Positions 17,406 to 25,468 of a DNA stretch of 64,000 nucleotides are shown here, in pieces. The DNA lies in NCBI RefSeq assembly GCF_002077695.1, contig NZ_MWUE01000033.1, positions 1-64,000 of the forward strand, read 5' to 3'. The notes under the pieces were generated by a model. It saw only the letters and a program-made list of their open reading frames with translations. It was not told the origin of the DNA and made no database searches. Position numbers and translations under genes: made by a program. This stretch comes from Pantoea latae (lineage in GTDB: Bacteria; Pseudomonadota; Gammaproteobacteria; Enterobacterales; Enterobacteriaceae). Position 1 is the first letter of the stretch, and every line of letters begins with the position of its first letter.

Positions 17406-18341
17406 ATGGACAGCACCGGTTCAATCGATCTACGCGCGCTGCGCTTTTTCCTCAGCGTTTTCGACGCGCAAAGCTTTTCGGTGGTGGCGCGGCGCGAAGG
17501 CGTTTCCGCCTCTGTAGTGTCGCGCACCATTCTTCAGCTGGAAGATGCGCTGGGCCAGCAGCTGTTTTATCGCAACACGCGTGCGGTGATCCCGACGGAA
17601 GCGGGTCGGCTGTTTGTCGACTACGCGCGGGCGATCGACAGCCAGTTCAGCGACGCGCGGCTGGCGCTGCAGGCGCGCGCGTTACAACCTTCCGGCCTGG
17701 TGCGGCTTAACGCGCCGGTTTTTTTCGGCCAGCGCCATATCGCGCCCTGGCTGGCTGGCCTGGCGGCGCGCTATCCGCAGCTGGAAATTGAGCTGACGCT
17801 GACCGATGACTATGTCGATCCTCATCGCACCGCCACCGACCTGATTTTTCGCATCGGCACGCTAACCGACTCGTCGTTTCACGCGCGCGTGCTGGGCCGC
17901 CAGCGCTACTACCTCGCCGCCGCGCCAGAATATGTCGCCGCCGCGGGCGCGCTTACCTGCCCGGAGGCGTTAGGCGATCATCGCTGCCTGGTCTATCGCG
18001 GCTCCGCCGGCGCCAATCGCTGGCTGTTTCGACGCGGCGACCAGCCGTGGGTGCACTATCCGGTGATGCCGCTGCTCTCGTCAAATAATGCCGAAAGCCT
18101 GCTGACCGCCGCGCTGGGCGGTATGGGCGTGGTGCTGTTTCCCGACTGGCTGATAGGCGACTACCTGCGTTCAGGAAAATTAGTTCGGTTACTGGAGGAG
18201 TATGAAGCGGGGATCAATCCTGCGCCGCAGCAAATCGCCGCGATCTATCCCAACACGCGTCATCCGCCGCTGAGCGTGCGCGCCGTCATCGATTATTTCG
18301 TTGAGGTATATGGCGAGCCGCTCTACTGGCAACGCGCCTAA
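17406..18341 (+). CDS. LysR family transcriptional regulator
   Basis: A 311-residue LysR protein with a winged-helix N-terminus (FSVVARREGVSASVVSRTILQLEDALG) and an effector domain resembling the CrgA/YafC-like group. I choose the ATG at 17406 (MDSTGSIDLRALRFFLSVF), since the upstream in-frame start lies in the promoter. It diverges from the DMT pair, its likely target. Its stop overlaps a tiny minus-strand ORF. Confidence 0.85.
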   Translation: MDSTGSIDLRALRFFLSVFDAQSFSVVARREGVSASVVSRTILQLEDALGQQLFYRNTRAVIPTEAGRLFVDYARAIDSQFSDARLALQARALQPSGLVRLNAPVFFGQRHIAPWLAGLAARYPQLEIELTLTDDYVDPHRTATDLIFRIGTLTDSSFHARVLGRQRYYLAAAPEYVAAAGALTCPEALGDHRCLVYRGSAGANRWLFRRGDQPWVHYPVMPLLSSNNAESLLTAALGGMGVVLFPDWLIGDYLRSGKLVRLLEEYEAGINPAPQQIAAIYPNTRHPPLSVRAVIDYFVEVYGEPLYWQRA

Positions 18342-18430
18342 AGCAGATAAATGGCCGCCAGCGTCATAAGCAGCAACAGTACGGCGGCAAGGCATAACGC
18401 TTTTTCGATTAGATCCGGTTTGCTGTTCAT
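18338..18430 (-). CDS. Possible 30-residue single-helix membrane peptide
   Basis: The frame encodes MNSKPDLIEKALCL followed by a hydrophobic run rich in Ala, Leu and Met ending in YLL: a charged N-tail plus one membrane helix, typical of bacterial small membrane proteins. A second in-frame ATG lies two codons upstream. The ribosome site (ACGAG) is modest. It overlaps the LysR stop tail to tail. No homologue is recalled; could be fortuitous. Confidence 0.4.
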   Translation of the reverse strand: MNSKPDLIEKALCLAAVLLLLMTLAAIYLL

Positions 18431-18456
18431 AAACATCTCGTCTGAATAGCAAAAAA

Positions 18457-18482
18457 AACAGCCATCCTGTCCGATGGCTGTT
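18457..18482 (-). terminator. Rho-independent terminator on the minus strand
   Basis: A 10-bp perfect stem (18457-18466 with 18473-18482) is followed on the minus strand by a run of eight U residues. No annotated minus-strand gene lies upstream except the 34-codon ORF at 18506-18610, so this terminator implies a short transcript there. Confidence 0.7.
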
Positions 18483-18505
18483 ATTTAAAGCGAAGCGGCT
18501 ATGCC

Positions 18506-18610
18506 TTAAGAGTAGAGCTGGATTTCTGGCACAAACCGCCACCCCTTTCCTTTATAGATAAAAAGCATTTCATATGCAACTTTATAATCAGCTAAAAGCG
18601 AGCCGTGCAC
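18506..18610 (-). CDS. Possible 34-residue small protein ahead of a terminator
   Basis: Starting from GTG at 18608-18610, the frame encodes 34 residues ending GKGWRFVPEIQLYS, with protein-like composition (YKVAYEMLFIYKGKGW) and a stop 23 bases before a strong minus-strand terminator. An in-frame stop lies three codons upstream of the GTG, and the ribosome site is weak. It may be a genuine small gene, the coding part of a small RNA, or the remnant of a longer gene. Confidence 0.35.
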   Translation of the reverse strand: MHGSLLADYKVAYEMLFIYKGKGWRFVPEIQLYS

Positions 18611-18847
18611 GTTTTTTTACCGCGAAGAAAAGCAGCGCGCTTTCAATACGTTATTAAGCGTTATGCATTGCCCAAAAGTAAAACCGCCGCGCAGAGTGAA
18701 TTAAGCGAAGCGGCGGTCATTTCAGTCCGCTATTTAAAATTAACCGGTCGGCACCACTATTTTTTTATTTCTAAAAAAAAGCGCTAGACAATACCAGCGC
18801 GACCTCTGTTAATGTGTGCCTCACAAAAGCTATGAGTGGAATTATCC

Positions 18848-20053
18848 ATGCTGACAACCATCATTTACCGCAGCCATCTTTCGGACGACGTGCCTGTAAA
18901 AACGCTGGATAATTTAGCGACAGCTGCCAATAAAATTAATGAAACTTTCGACGTCACCGGCATTTTGCTGTTTGACGGCACCCATTTTTTCCAGCTGCTG
19001 GAAGGATCCGACGAGGCGGTGTGCGCTATTTACGCGCGCATCTGCGCGGATAGCCGTCATCATAATTTAGTCGAATTAATGTATGACTACTCACCGGCGC
19101 GCCGCTTCGGCAATGTTGGTATGGAGCTTTTTGACCTGCGCAAGTATGACAAAGAGACGGTGCTGCAGGCGGTGCTCGATAAAGGCACCTCGAAATATCA
19201 GCTCACCTACGATGACCGCGCCCTGCAGTTCCTGCGCACCTTTGTCGAGGCGCGAGAAAAAGCTAACTATTTTGAGATCCCGTCGACCGAAACCCTGAAT
19301 TTCGTGGTGGAAGAAGCGCTGGAAAAAGCGATCGCGCCGCCGGACGCCGCTGACTGCAGTTTCGCTTTTCAGCCGATTATCGATCCGCTGATGCAGCAGA
19401 TCGTTTCGCTGGAGGCGCTGATCCGCACGCCGGACGGCAGCGCGCCTGGCGACTACTTTGCCCAGTTCCCCGGCGACGCCATCTACGCCGCCGATATTAA
19501 AGCCAAGGGCGTGGCGTTCGCGCTGGCGAAAGAGCTGGATATTCAGGGCCAGACGCTGTCGGTCAACCTGCTGCCGATGTCGCTGGTGATGGTGCCGAAC
19601 GCGGTGCAGCTGCTGCTTGATCAGATCCGGGAAAACGGGCTGGTGCCGGAGCAGGTGGTGGTGGAAGTTACGGAAAATGAAGTGATCTCACGCCTTGACG
19701 AGTTCACCATCGCCGTGAAGCAGCTGCGCGCGGCGGGCATCAGCATCGCGCTGGATGATTTCGGCGCGGGCTTCGCCGGTCTGTCGCTGCTGTCGCGCTT
19801 TCAGCCGGACAAAATCAAAATCGACCGCAATCTGATTACCGACGTGCACAAGAGCGGGCCCAAGCAGGCGATTATTCACGCCATTTTGAAGTGCTGTTCG
19901 TCGCTGGAGATCAGCGTGATCGCCGAGGGCGTCGAGAAGCCGGAAGAGTGGATGTGGCTGGAAGCCGCCGGCATCAGCAATTTCCAGGGGTTTCTGTTCG
20001 CCAGACCGCAGCTTAACGGCATTCCCGCCGTTGCCTGGCCGGAAATTCAGTAG
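18848..20053 (+). CDS. bluF: BLUF-EAL blue-light photoreceptor (BluF/BlrP1 family)
   Basis: This 401-residue protein has an N-terminal BLUF domain (1-95) with the flavin residues Y7, N31 and Q49, and a C-terminal EAL domain (about 165-400). It resembles E. coli BluF along its length. In E. coli BluF the EAL domain is degenerate and the protein acts by binding the repressor BluR. Here the catalytic motifs look intact: EALIR, VNLLP, EVTENE, LDDFGAGF, KIKID, AEGVE and FQG. It could therefore be a light-controlled cyclic-di-GMP phosphodiesterase like Klebsiella BlrP1. The ATG at 18848 gives the family start MLTTIIYRS. A hairpin terminator follows. Confidence 0.93.
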   Translation: MLTTIIYRSHLSDDVPVKTLDNLATAANKINETFDVTGILLFDGTHFFQLLEGSDEAVCAIYARICADSRHHNLVELMYDYSPARRFGNVGMELFDLRKYDKETVLQAVLDKGTSKYQLTYDDRALQFLRTFVEAREKANYFEIPSTETLNFVVEEALEKAIAPPDAADCSFAFQPIIDPLMQQIVSLEALIRTPDGSAPGDYFAQFPGDAIYAADIKAKGVAFALAKELDIQGQTLSVNLLPMSLVMVPNAVQLLLDQIRENGLVPEQVVVEVTENEVISRLDEFTIAVKQLRAAGISIALDDFGAGFAGLSLLSRFQPDKIKIDRNLITDVHKSGPKQAIIHAILKCCSSLEISVIAEGVEKPEEWMWLEAAGISNFQGFLFARPQLNGIPAVAWPEIQ

Positions 20054-20060
20054 CGGTTCG

Positions 20061-20093
20061 GGCTGGTCCCGCCGTCGGGGCCAGCCTGTTTTC
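20061..20093 (+). terminator. Terminator after bluF
   Basis: A 10-base stem (20061-20070 with 20077-20086) with one mismatch is followed by TGTTTT, 8 bases past the bluF stop. Confidence 0.6.
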
Positions 20094-20106
20094 CTCAGCC
20101 GCGCCT

Positions 20107-20322
20107 TTAGATCTCGCCGTTGGGCGGGATGGCATTTTTCCCCAGCTTCACTAAAAAGCTGCCGTCCACGCGCTTGATTTTGGCGCCGCGATCGCCCCAG
20201 TACATGGCGATGCCAAAAAACTCGTCGGCGGAAAGCTCATAGCCGATCACCACTGCTTTATGCTGCCCGCTGCTGAGCAGATCGTTCAGCTCGTCCAGAT
20301 CTCCGGCGATAGGGTAATCCAT
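20107..20322 (-). CDS. Hypothetical small acidic protein
   Basis: A 71-residue protein with an AGGAGTGAAAG ribosome site and good coding character (DLDELNDLLSSGQHKAVVIGYELSADEFFG). No signal peptide or membrane helix is seen. The mix of helix then strands suggests a small globular domain. I do not recognise it. It stands alone between bluF and the Lrp-type regulator. Confidence 0.7.
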   Translation of the reverse strand: MDYPIAGDLDELNDLLSSGQHKAVVIGYELSADEFFGIAMYWGDRGAKIKRVDGSFLVKLGKNAIPPNGEI

Positions 20323-20471
20323 CTTTCACTCCTGGTGGTTAAGGGTAAACAGTGTTGCCAAAGCTTAACCATACGCTATCCCGGTAAATCCGCCATCTAA
20401 TCCGCGCCGCCGCCGCGGGTGCAGCATGGCGCTATGCGGCAACCGCCAGGGCGTTTCGTCAGGAGAACCCG

Positions 20472-20945
20472 CTAGCCGGTGAGTGCGCCCAGCGGCCAGG
20501 CGCTTAGCCCCTTAATCTCCTTCAGCACGAACATGCTCTGCATCTCTTTTATGCCTGGCAGCCGACGCACCACGCCCATGGCGAAATCGGCATAGCTGTC
20601 GAGATCGGCGGCGACCACCTGCAGCAGAAAGTCGCTGTCGCCGCCGATGCTGTAGCAGGCCACCACGTTGTGCAGCGCGATCACCTCCTGCTCAAACTTG
20701 CGCGCCTGCGCCTCGCTGTGGCTGTCGATAATCACGCGTACGAAGACCATAACGTTCAGACCGATTTTTTTGCGGTTGAGCACCGCGCGATAGCCCTCGA
20801 TCACCTCATCGCTCTCTAGCTTGCGCACCATCCGCCAGCAGGGCGAGGCGGACATGCCTACCTTGTCCGCCAGCTGCTGGTTGGTGATGCGCCCCTCTTG
20901 CTGCAGCTGCGCGAGAATTTTGACTTCTGCCTTGCTAAGCGACAT
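20472..20945 (-). CDS. Lrp/AsnC family transcriptional regulator
   Basis: The 157-residue protein has an N-terminal winged helix (LSKAEVKILAQLQQEGRITNQQLADKVGMSASPCWRMVRKLE) and a C-terminal RAM/AsnC ligand domain (VACYSIGGDSDFLLQVVAADL). The ATG at 20945 is chosen over an upstream TTG. It diverges from the DUF2000 gene at 21092, which it probably controls. Local Lrp-type regulators usually sense an amino acid; which one is not visible. Confidence 0.88.
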   Translation of the reverse strand: MSLSKAEVKILAQLQQEGRITNQQLADKVGMSASPCWRMVRKLESDEVIEGYRAVLNRKKIGLNVMVFVRVIIDSHSEAQARKFEQEVIALHNVVACYSIGGDSDFLLQVVAADLDSYADFAMGVVRRLPGIKEMQSMFVLKEIKGLSAWPLGALTG

Positions 20946-21091
20946 GTATGACAACCTCTGCCTTGTAAACAGGTGAAAAGGAAAGATTCTGCCCAGATTA
21001 GCCTGTTTCGCGCCCTAATTCGACAGCACTTTTCCGCCGCCAGCGGGCATACTTTTCCCCTCTTTCCCATACTGCTTTTCAGGAGAAACCT

Positions 21092-21514
21092 ATGCGCTTC
21101 GATAGCGAACAACACCGCTGCACTCTGATCGTCGACCAGGATTTGCCGCCAGGGCTGGCGATGAACGCCGCCAGCGTCGTCGGCGTCAGCTTTGGACGTG
21201 CGCTGGAGAATCTGGTCGGCCCGGCGCTGAGTAGCCAGGACCGCCTGATTTTTCCCGGCGTCATTACCGCCCCGCTGCCGGTGCTGCTGACCAGCGGCGC
21301 CCATTTGCGCGAGCTGCACCAGCGCTGCGCCGCCGACGATACGCTGGTGGTGCTGCCGTTCAGCGCGCTGGCGCAGTCGTGCAGAAGCTATGAAGAGTAT
21401 GAAGCGCGGCTGCGCGACGCCAACAGTTCCGCTATTGAACTGGTGGCGCTGGGGCTGGCGGGACCGAAAAAGGCGATTACTCGCCTGACCGGCAACCTGA
21501 AGCTCTATCGCTAG
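21092..21514 (+). CDS. DUF2000 family protein
   Basis: The 140-residue protein matches the DUF2000 pattern: a start with KCTLIVD-like residues (HRCTLIVDQDLPPGLAMNAASVVG), a central LPVLLTSGAHLRELHQ and a C-terminal ALGLAGPKKAI. The fold is related to peptidyl-tRNA hydrolase II-like domains, but the role is not established. It often sits beside an Lrp regulator, as here. AGGAG precedes the ATG. Confidence 0.8.
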   Translation: MRFDSEQHRCTLIVDQDLPPGLAMNAASVVGVSFGRALENLVGPALSSQDRLIFPGVITAPLPVLLTSGAHLRELHQRCAADDTLVVLPFSALAQSCRSYEEYEARLRDANSSAIELVALGLAGPKKAITRLTGNLKLYR

Positions 21515-21523
21515 AGTGGCGCG

Positions 21524-22612
21524 TTACGGCAGCGTAATGCGCGCCACGCTATCCGGCCCTTTGGTGGAGTTATCCTTGTTGAAGTCCTGCTTCAGCGTGA
21601 CGTAGAGCACGCGGCCGTCCGGGGAAACCAGCAGGCTGTTGGGATGGCTGTCGAAGGTCCAGCTCTGCTTCACCGCATAGCTGGCAGCGTCGAGCTGCAG
21701 CACCTTTTTCGACTCGCGCTGGCTGATATAGATCTCATTGCGCGCCGGGTTGAACTTAATGCCCAGCGCATCGCCGTCGAGTCGCTTAATCACCTTGCCG
21801 GAGCGCTCGTCAAACACCAGCGTGACTTTGGCTTTCGAGTCGTCGGTAACGAACAGGCGGCCGGTGGCGGGATCTTCCGCCAGGTTCAGGAACAGATACG
21901 CTTTGCCGTCGCCAGGAGAGAGACGTTTTTCAATGCGATGGGTATGGGGATTGATCACCAGAATTTCACCGCCGCCGTTGGCGGCATAGACGCGGTCGGT
22001 CAGCGACGAATATATGATGCCGGTGACCCATTTCCCTGCGTTGGGGATGCGCTTTTTCAGCGTCATGTTTTTGGCGTTCACCACCGAGATAAAGCCCGGA
22101 TCGGCCACGCCGCCGACAAAGAGTTCGTCGTTGTGGAACAGCACCTCGCGCGCGCCGACCGGATCGCCCTCTTTATCCTTGCCTGCAAACATCAACCGCT
22201 GCAGCACCTTGCCGCTCTGTACATCCACTTTCGAGACGCCGCCGTCAAGGGTGTTGGTGGCGTAGAAATGCTCTCCGCTGCTGTCTGCCGCCATGCCGAA
22301 GTTTTTCAGATCGGTATGGGTGACGCCTTTCGTCGCCAGCGTGGTCGGATCGAGACGATAGATCACGCCGCCATTCACCCCATTAAAGCCCTGGGCGCTG
22401 GCGACGAATAAGGCGTTGGCCGCGGGCGCGTACGCCATCTCGTAAAGCCCCTCGCCCAGCTCGCGCTGCGTCAGATTAGCGTCGGCGGGTTTAGCCGTCG
22501 CAGCCGCAGCGGGCGCCACGTTGTGCGTCGGCGTCTGGCAGGCCGACAGGGACAATGCGGCAAGGATAGCAAGCGTAAGCGCGCCGGCGCGCGGGCTGAA
22601 CAACGATTTCAT
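21524..22612 (-). CDS. YncE-like beta-propeller lipoprotein
   Basis: This 362-residue protein is a seven-bladed propeller like E. coli YncE (repeated V-N-P/D-x-x-x blades, for example LFVTDDSKAKVTLVFDERSGKVIKRL). YncE is secreted to the periplasm and is iron-regulated; its role is unsettled and single-stranded DNA binding has been reported. Here the leader ends in LSLSAC, so this version should be a lipoprotein, unlike the usual soluble form. The start is the ATG at 22612 behind GGAG. A Fur box lies upstream, and a siderophore receptor diverges, echoing the yncD/yncE pairing of E. coli. Confidence 0.85.
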   Translation of the reverse strand: MKSLFSPRAGALTLAILAALSLSACQTPTHNVAPAAAATAKPADANLTQRELGEGLYEMAYAPAANALFVASAQGFNGVNGGVIYRLDPTTLATKGVTHTDLKNFGMAADSSGEHFYATNTLDGGVSKVDVQSGKVLQRLMFAGKDKEGDPVGAREVLFHNDELFVGGVADPGFISVVNAKNMTLKKRIPNAGKWVTGIIYSSLTDRVYAANGGGEILVINPHTHRIEKRLSPGDGKAYLFLNLAEDPATGRLFVTDDSKAKVTLVFDERSGKVIKRLDGDALGIKFNPARNEIYISQRESKKVLQLDAASYAVKQSWTFDSHPNSLLVSPDGRVLYVTLKQDFNKDNSTKGPDSVARITLP

Positions 22613-22673
22613 GCAGGACTCCATCTATGAGTAGGCGTTTCCCGTCAGGCGCTGCCGCAGCGGGATTTTAAAA

Positions 22674-22694
22674 ATAATGAGAATCATACTCATT
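22674..22694 (-). promoter_or_regulatory. Fur box for the YncE-like gene
   Basis: AATGAG and its complement CTCATT flank AATCATA, close to the 19-bp Fur consensus, about 62 bases upstream of the YncE-like start. Repression by Fur with iron is expected. Confidence 0.7.
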
Positions 22695-22903
22695 AACATG
22701 CAAGGCGTACAGGCGTGTGCCCTCTACGTCGGATCAGGAGTGATGCAGCCGCAGCGCCTGACACAGTTTGCGCGCCTGAAGCCGCCTGTTTTGCGAGCGG
22801 TTCTCTTTGCTCACTCTGCCCTGAACAAATACAAGTAATTGATAAATATCATATTTACATTTCATTACAATTAAAATGCAACTTATGCGCGACGAAATAA
22901 AGC

Positions 22904-22928
22904 AAATAATTATCATTAACATTCTCAT
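22904..22928 (+). promoter_or_regulatory. Fur box for the fhuE-like receptor
   Basis: An AT-rich run with ATAATTATCATTAACATT and a following CTCATT resembles overlapping Fur hexamers. It lies about 90-115 bases upstream of the receptor start. Confidence 0.6.
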
Positions 22929-23017
22929 TCACGTCCTGCTCTGTGGGTTTACCCGCCGCTGCGCTCGCATTTGCCGCGCGTCAGCCAGCAGCAACGACGC
23001 TATAACAATACTTCCTG

Positions 23018-25201
23018 ATGGAAAAAATTATGTCTTTCAGTGGCAGGGAAACAGGCGCGGCAGCGCGCGCATCACGATCGTTAACCACTTTTACGCTCTC
23101 TTTACTGGCGCTGGCGATTCACGCCGGCGCGCACGGCGCCTGGGCGGCAGAGAACAACGCCTCGCCCCAACAGCTGGTGGTTGACGGCAGCGCGACGGAC
23201 GGGCCGGAGAACAGCGAGGATTATCAGGTCACCACCACGCGCGCCGGCACCAAAATGCTGCTGACGCCGCGCGATGTGCCGCAGTCGGTTACCGTGGTCA
23301 CCCGCCAGCGGATGGACGATCAGAATCTCCAGACGGTAGATGATGTGCTGACTAACGCCACCGGCGTCTCATCGCAGCAGGATGACAGCGAGCGCAGCTA
23401 TTACTACTCGCGCGGCTTTCAGATCACCGACTTCTCCTATGACAATATCCCTACCACCACGGGCGACACCTGGAACTATGGCGACGCCGCAGAGGATACG
23501 GCGATTTACGATCGTATTGAGATCGTGCGCGGCGCCAACGGATTGATGACCGGCGCGGGCGATCCTGGCGCAACGGTCAATATGGTGCGCAAGCATGCTG
23601 ACAGCAAAACTTTCACCGGCAACCTCAGCGCCAGCTACGGCAGCTGGAACGCGCAGCGCTACGTGGCGGATATCTCGAGTCCGCTTAACGCCAGCGGCAG
23701 CGTGCGCGGCCGCGTTATTGCTGGCTACCAGAATCAGGAGAGCTGGCTCGACCGCTATCAGAAGACTAAAAAATTCCTCTATGGCGTGGTGGATGCCGAC
23801 CTGAGCGACCACACCACGGTTTCGCTCGGCTGGGATTATCAGCAGCAACACACCGGCAACCCTACCTGGGGCGGCTTGCCGAGCCTGTTCAGCAACGGAT
23901 CGCGCACCCGCTACGATCGCAGCACCAACACCTCAGCCGACTGGACAAACTATGCGGTGGAATCGCGCAAGGTGTTTGCCGGCGTGACCCATAACTGGGA
24001 CAACGGCTGGACCTTTCAGCTAAACGGCACCCACGGCGAGCAGACGCTGAACGACAAGCTGCTCTACATTATGGATTACCCGGACGAGGAGACCGGCCTC
24101 GGCGCCAGCGGCTTCGGCAGCGAGGATCGCGGCAAGCGCACGCTGGACTCCTGGGACGCCTACGCCAGCGGTCCGTTTGAGCTGCTGGGCCGCCAGCATC
24201 AGCTGATGGCGGGCCTGAGCTACAGCCGCCAGCACAACGCCACCTGGAGCGCCGACGGCCCGATCGACAGCGAACAGCTTGGCGTGTTCAGCAATAGCTG
24301 GGACGGTTCCCTCGCCGAGCCGGCATGGGGAGACTGGTATCTCAACAGCGACGATATCGTGCGGCAGAAATCCGCCTACACCGCCGCGCGCTTCTCGCTG
24401 GCCGATCCGCTGTCGCTGATCGTCGGCGCGCGCTATACGCAGTACAGCACCGACGGCAGCAGCGGCGACATGCGCAAAAACAACATCACCCCTTACGGCG
24501 GCCTGGTGTATGACCTGAGCGAAAGCCTCTCCGCCTACGCCAGCTACACCTCGATCTTCTCGCCGCAGACCAAACGCAGCGCCGATGGCGCCTGGCTGTC
24601 GCCCGTTACCGGCAAAAACTATGAAACTGGCCTCAAGGCGGACTGGATGAATGGCCGTCTGACCAGCAACCTCGCGGTTTTCCGCATCGAACAGCAGAAC
24701 GCCGCCGAGGCGGTTGACGGCGTCTTTGTTAACGGCTCAAGCGAACAGGCCTACCGCGCGACGCAGGGCGCGGTGAGCAAAGGCGCGGAGCTGGAGGTCA
24801 ACGGCGCGGTAACCGACAATCTGCAGCTTACCTTCAGCGCCACGCGCTACGTGGCGCGTGACAGCAGCGGCCGTTACAACAGCTTTGCGCCGCAGACGCA
24901 GCTCAAGCTCTTTAGCCGCTATCGCCTGCCCATGCTGCCCGATTTAACGCTGGGCGGCGGGGTGAACTGGCAGAACCGCGTCTATCAGGATGTTACCGGC
25001 CCGAGCGGCGAGACACAGCGTCTCTATCAGGGCAGCTACCCGCTAGTGGACCTGTTTGCCCGCTACCAGGTGACAAAGCAGCTGGCGGTGCAGGCGAATA
25101 TTCATAACCTGTTCGACCGCGAATACTACTCCTACCTCGACAGCTCCGCCGTCTATGGCGAGCCGCGCAATATGTCGGTCAGTGTTAACTACAGCTTCTG
25201 A
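23018..25201 (+). CDS. fhuE: TonB-dependent ferric siderophore receptor, FhuE-like
   Basis: This outer-membrane receptor of 727 residues has a signal peptide ending near HGAWA, a TonB-box-like stretch, a plug domain (about 60-210; TPRDVPQSVTVVTRQRMDD, YYSRGFQI, VEIVRGANGLMTGAGDP-like) and a 22-strand barrel ending in YSF. It matches E. coli FhuE along its length (WLDRY, TWGGLP, YASYTSIF, ITDNLQLTF-like blocks), so coprogen, rhodotorulic acid or similar hydroxamates are the likely ligands. A start at 23030, with GGAAAAA upstream, is also possible. Two Fur boxes lie in the divergent promoter region. Confidence 0.9.
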   Translation: MEKIMSFSGRETGAAARASRSLTTFTLSLLALAIHAGAHGAWAAENNASPQQLVVDGSATDGPENSEDYQVTTTRAGTKMLLTPRDVPQSVTVVTRQRMDDQNLQTVDDVLTNATGVSSQQDDSERSYYYSRGFQITDFSYDNIPTTTGDTWNYGDAAEDTAIYDRIEIVRGANGLMTGAGDPGATVNMVRKHADSKTFTGNLSASYGSWNAQRYVADISSPLNASGSVRGRVIAGYQNQESWLDRYQKTKKFLYGVVDADLSDHTTVSLGWDYQQQHTGNPTWGGLPSLFSNGSRTRYDRSTNTSADWTNYAVESRKVFAGVTHNWDNGWTFQLNGTHGEQTLNDKLLYIMDYPDEETGLGASGFGSEDRGKRTLDSWDAYASGPFELLGRQHQLMAGLSYSRQHNATWSADGPIDSEQLGVFSNSWDGSLAEPAWGDWYLNSDDIVRQKSAYTAARFSLADPLSLIVGARYTQYSTDGSSGDMRKNNITPYGGLVYDLSESLSAYASYTSIFSPQTKRSADGAWLSPVTGKNYETGLKADWMNGRLTSNLAVFRIEQQNAAEAVDGVFVNGSSEQAYRATQGAVSKGAELEVNGAVTDNLQLTFSATRYVARDSSGRYNSFAPQTQLKLFSRYRLPMLPDLTLGGGVNWQNRVYQDVTGPSGETQRLYQGSYPLVDLFARYQVTKQLAVQANIHNLFDREYYSYLDSSAVYGEPRNMSVSVNYSF

Positions 25202-25205
25202 ACCC

Positions 25206-25228
25206 GCTCCCCGGCGCCTCGCCGGGGA
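25206..25228 (+). terminator. GC-rich hairpin after the receptor gene
   Basis: A 10-bp perfect stem with a 3-base loop begins 4 bases after the stop codon. It lacks a U-run, so termination efficiency is uncertain. Confidence 0.45.
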
Positions 25229-25376
25229 GAATTCCCGCTCTCTTTCCCCACGCGCGCTTAATCACAGAATTTTAATGCCATCACATAACCGCTATTATCG
25301 CGCCATCTTTTTGTGACATCTCACTCAACCTTGCAACATTACGCTGCCCTAAAAAAAACAGGCAGAGATAATTAGT

Positions 25377-25411
25377 TGTACTCTGTACATAAGAGTTTTA
25401 CACAGTAAAAC
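25377..25411 (+). promoter_or_regulatory. Twin inverted repeats, candidate IclR operator (MFS gene)
   Basis: TGTAC-TCT-GTACA (25377-25389) is followed by GTTTTAC-ACA-GTAAAAC (25395-25411). The second repeat has exactly the same arms and spacer length as the site at 28504-28520 in front of the RraA operon. They lie 58-92 bases upstream of the transporter start. Confidence 0.7.
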
Positions 25412-25468
25412 AACCTCCTCCCGCAAGGTTGCGCTTTGCCGGAGACGACTTCCGTTACGAGGTAGATC

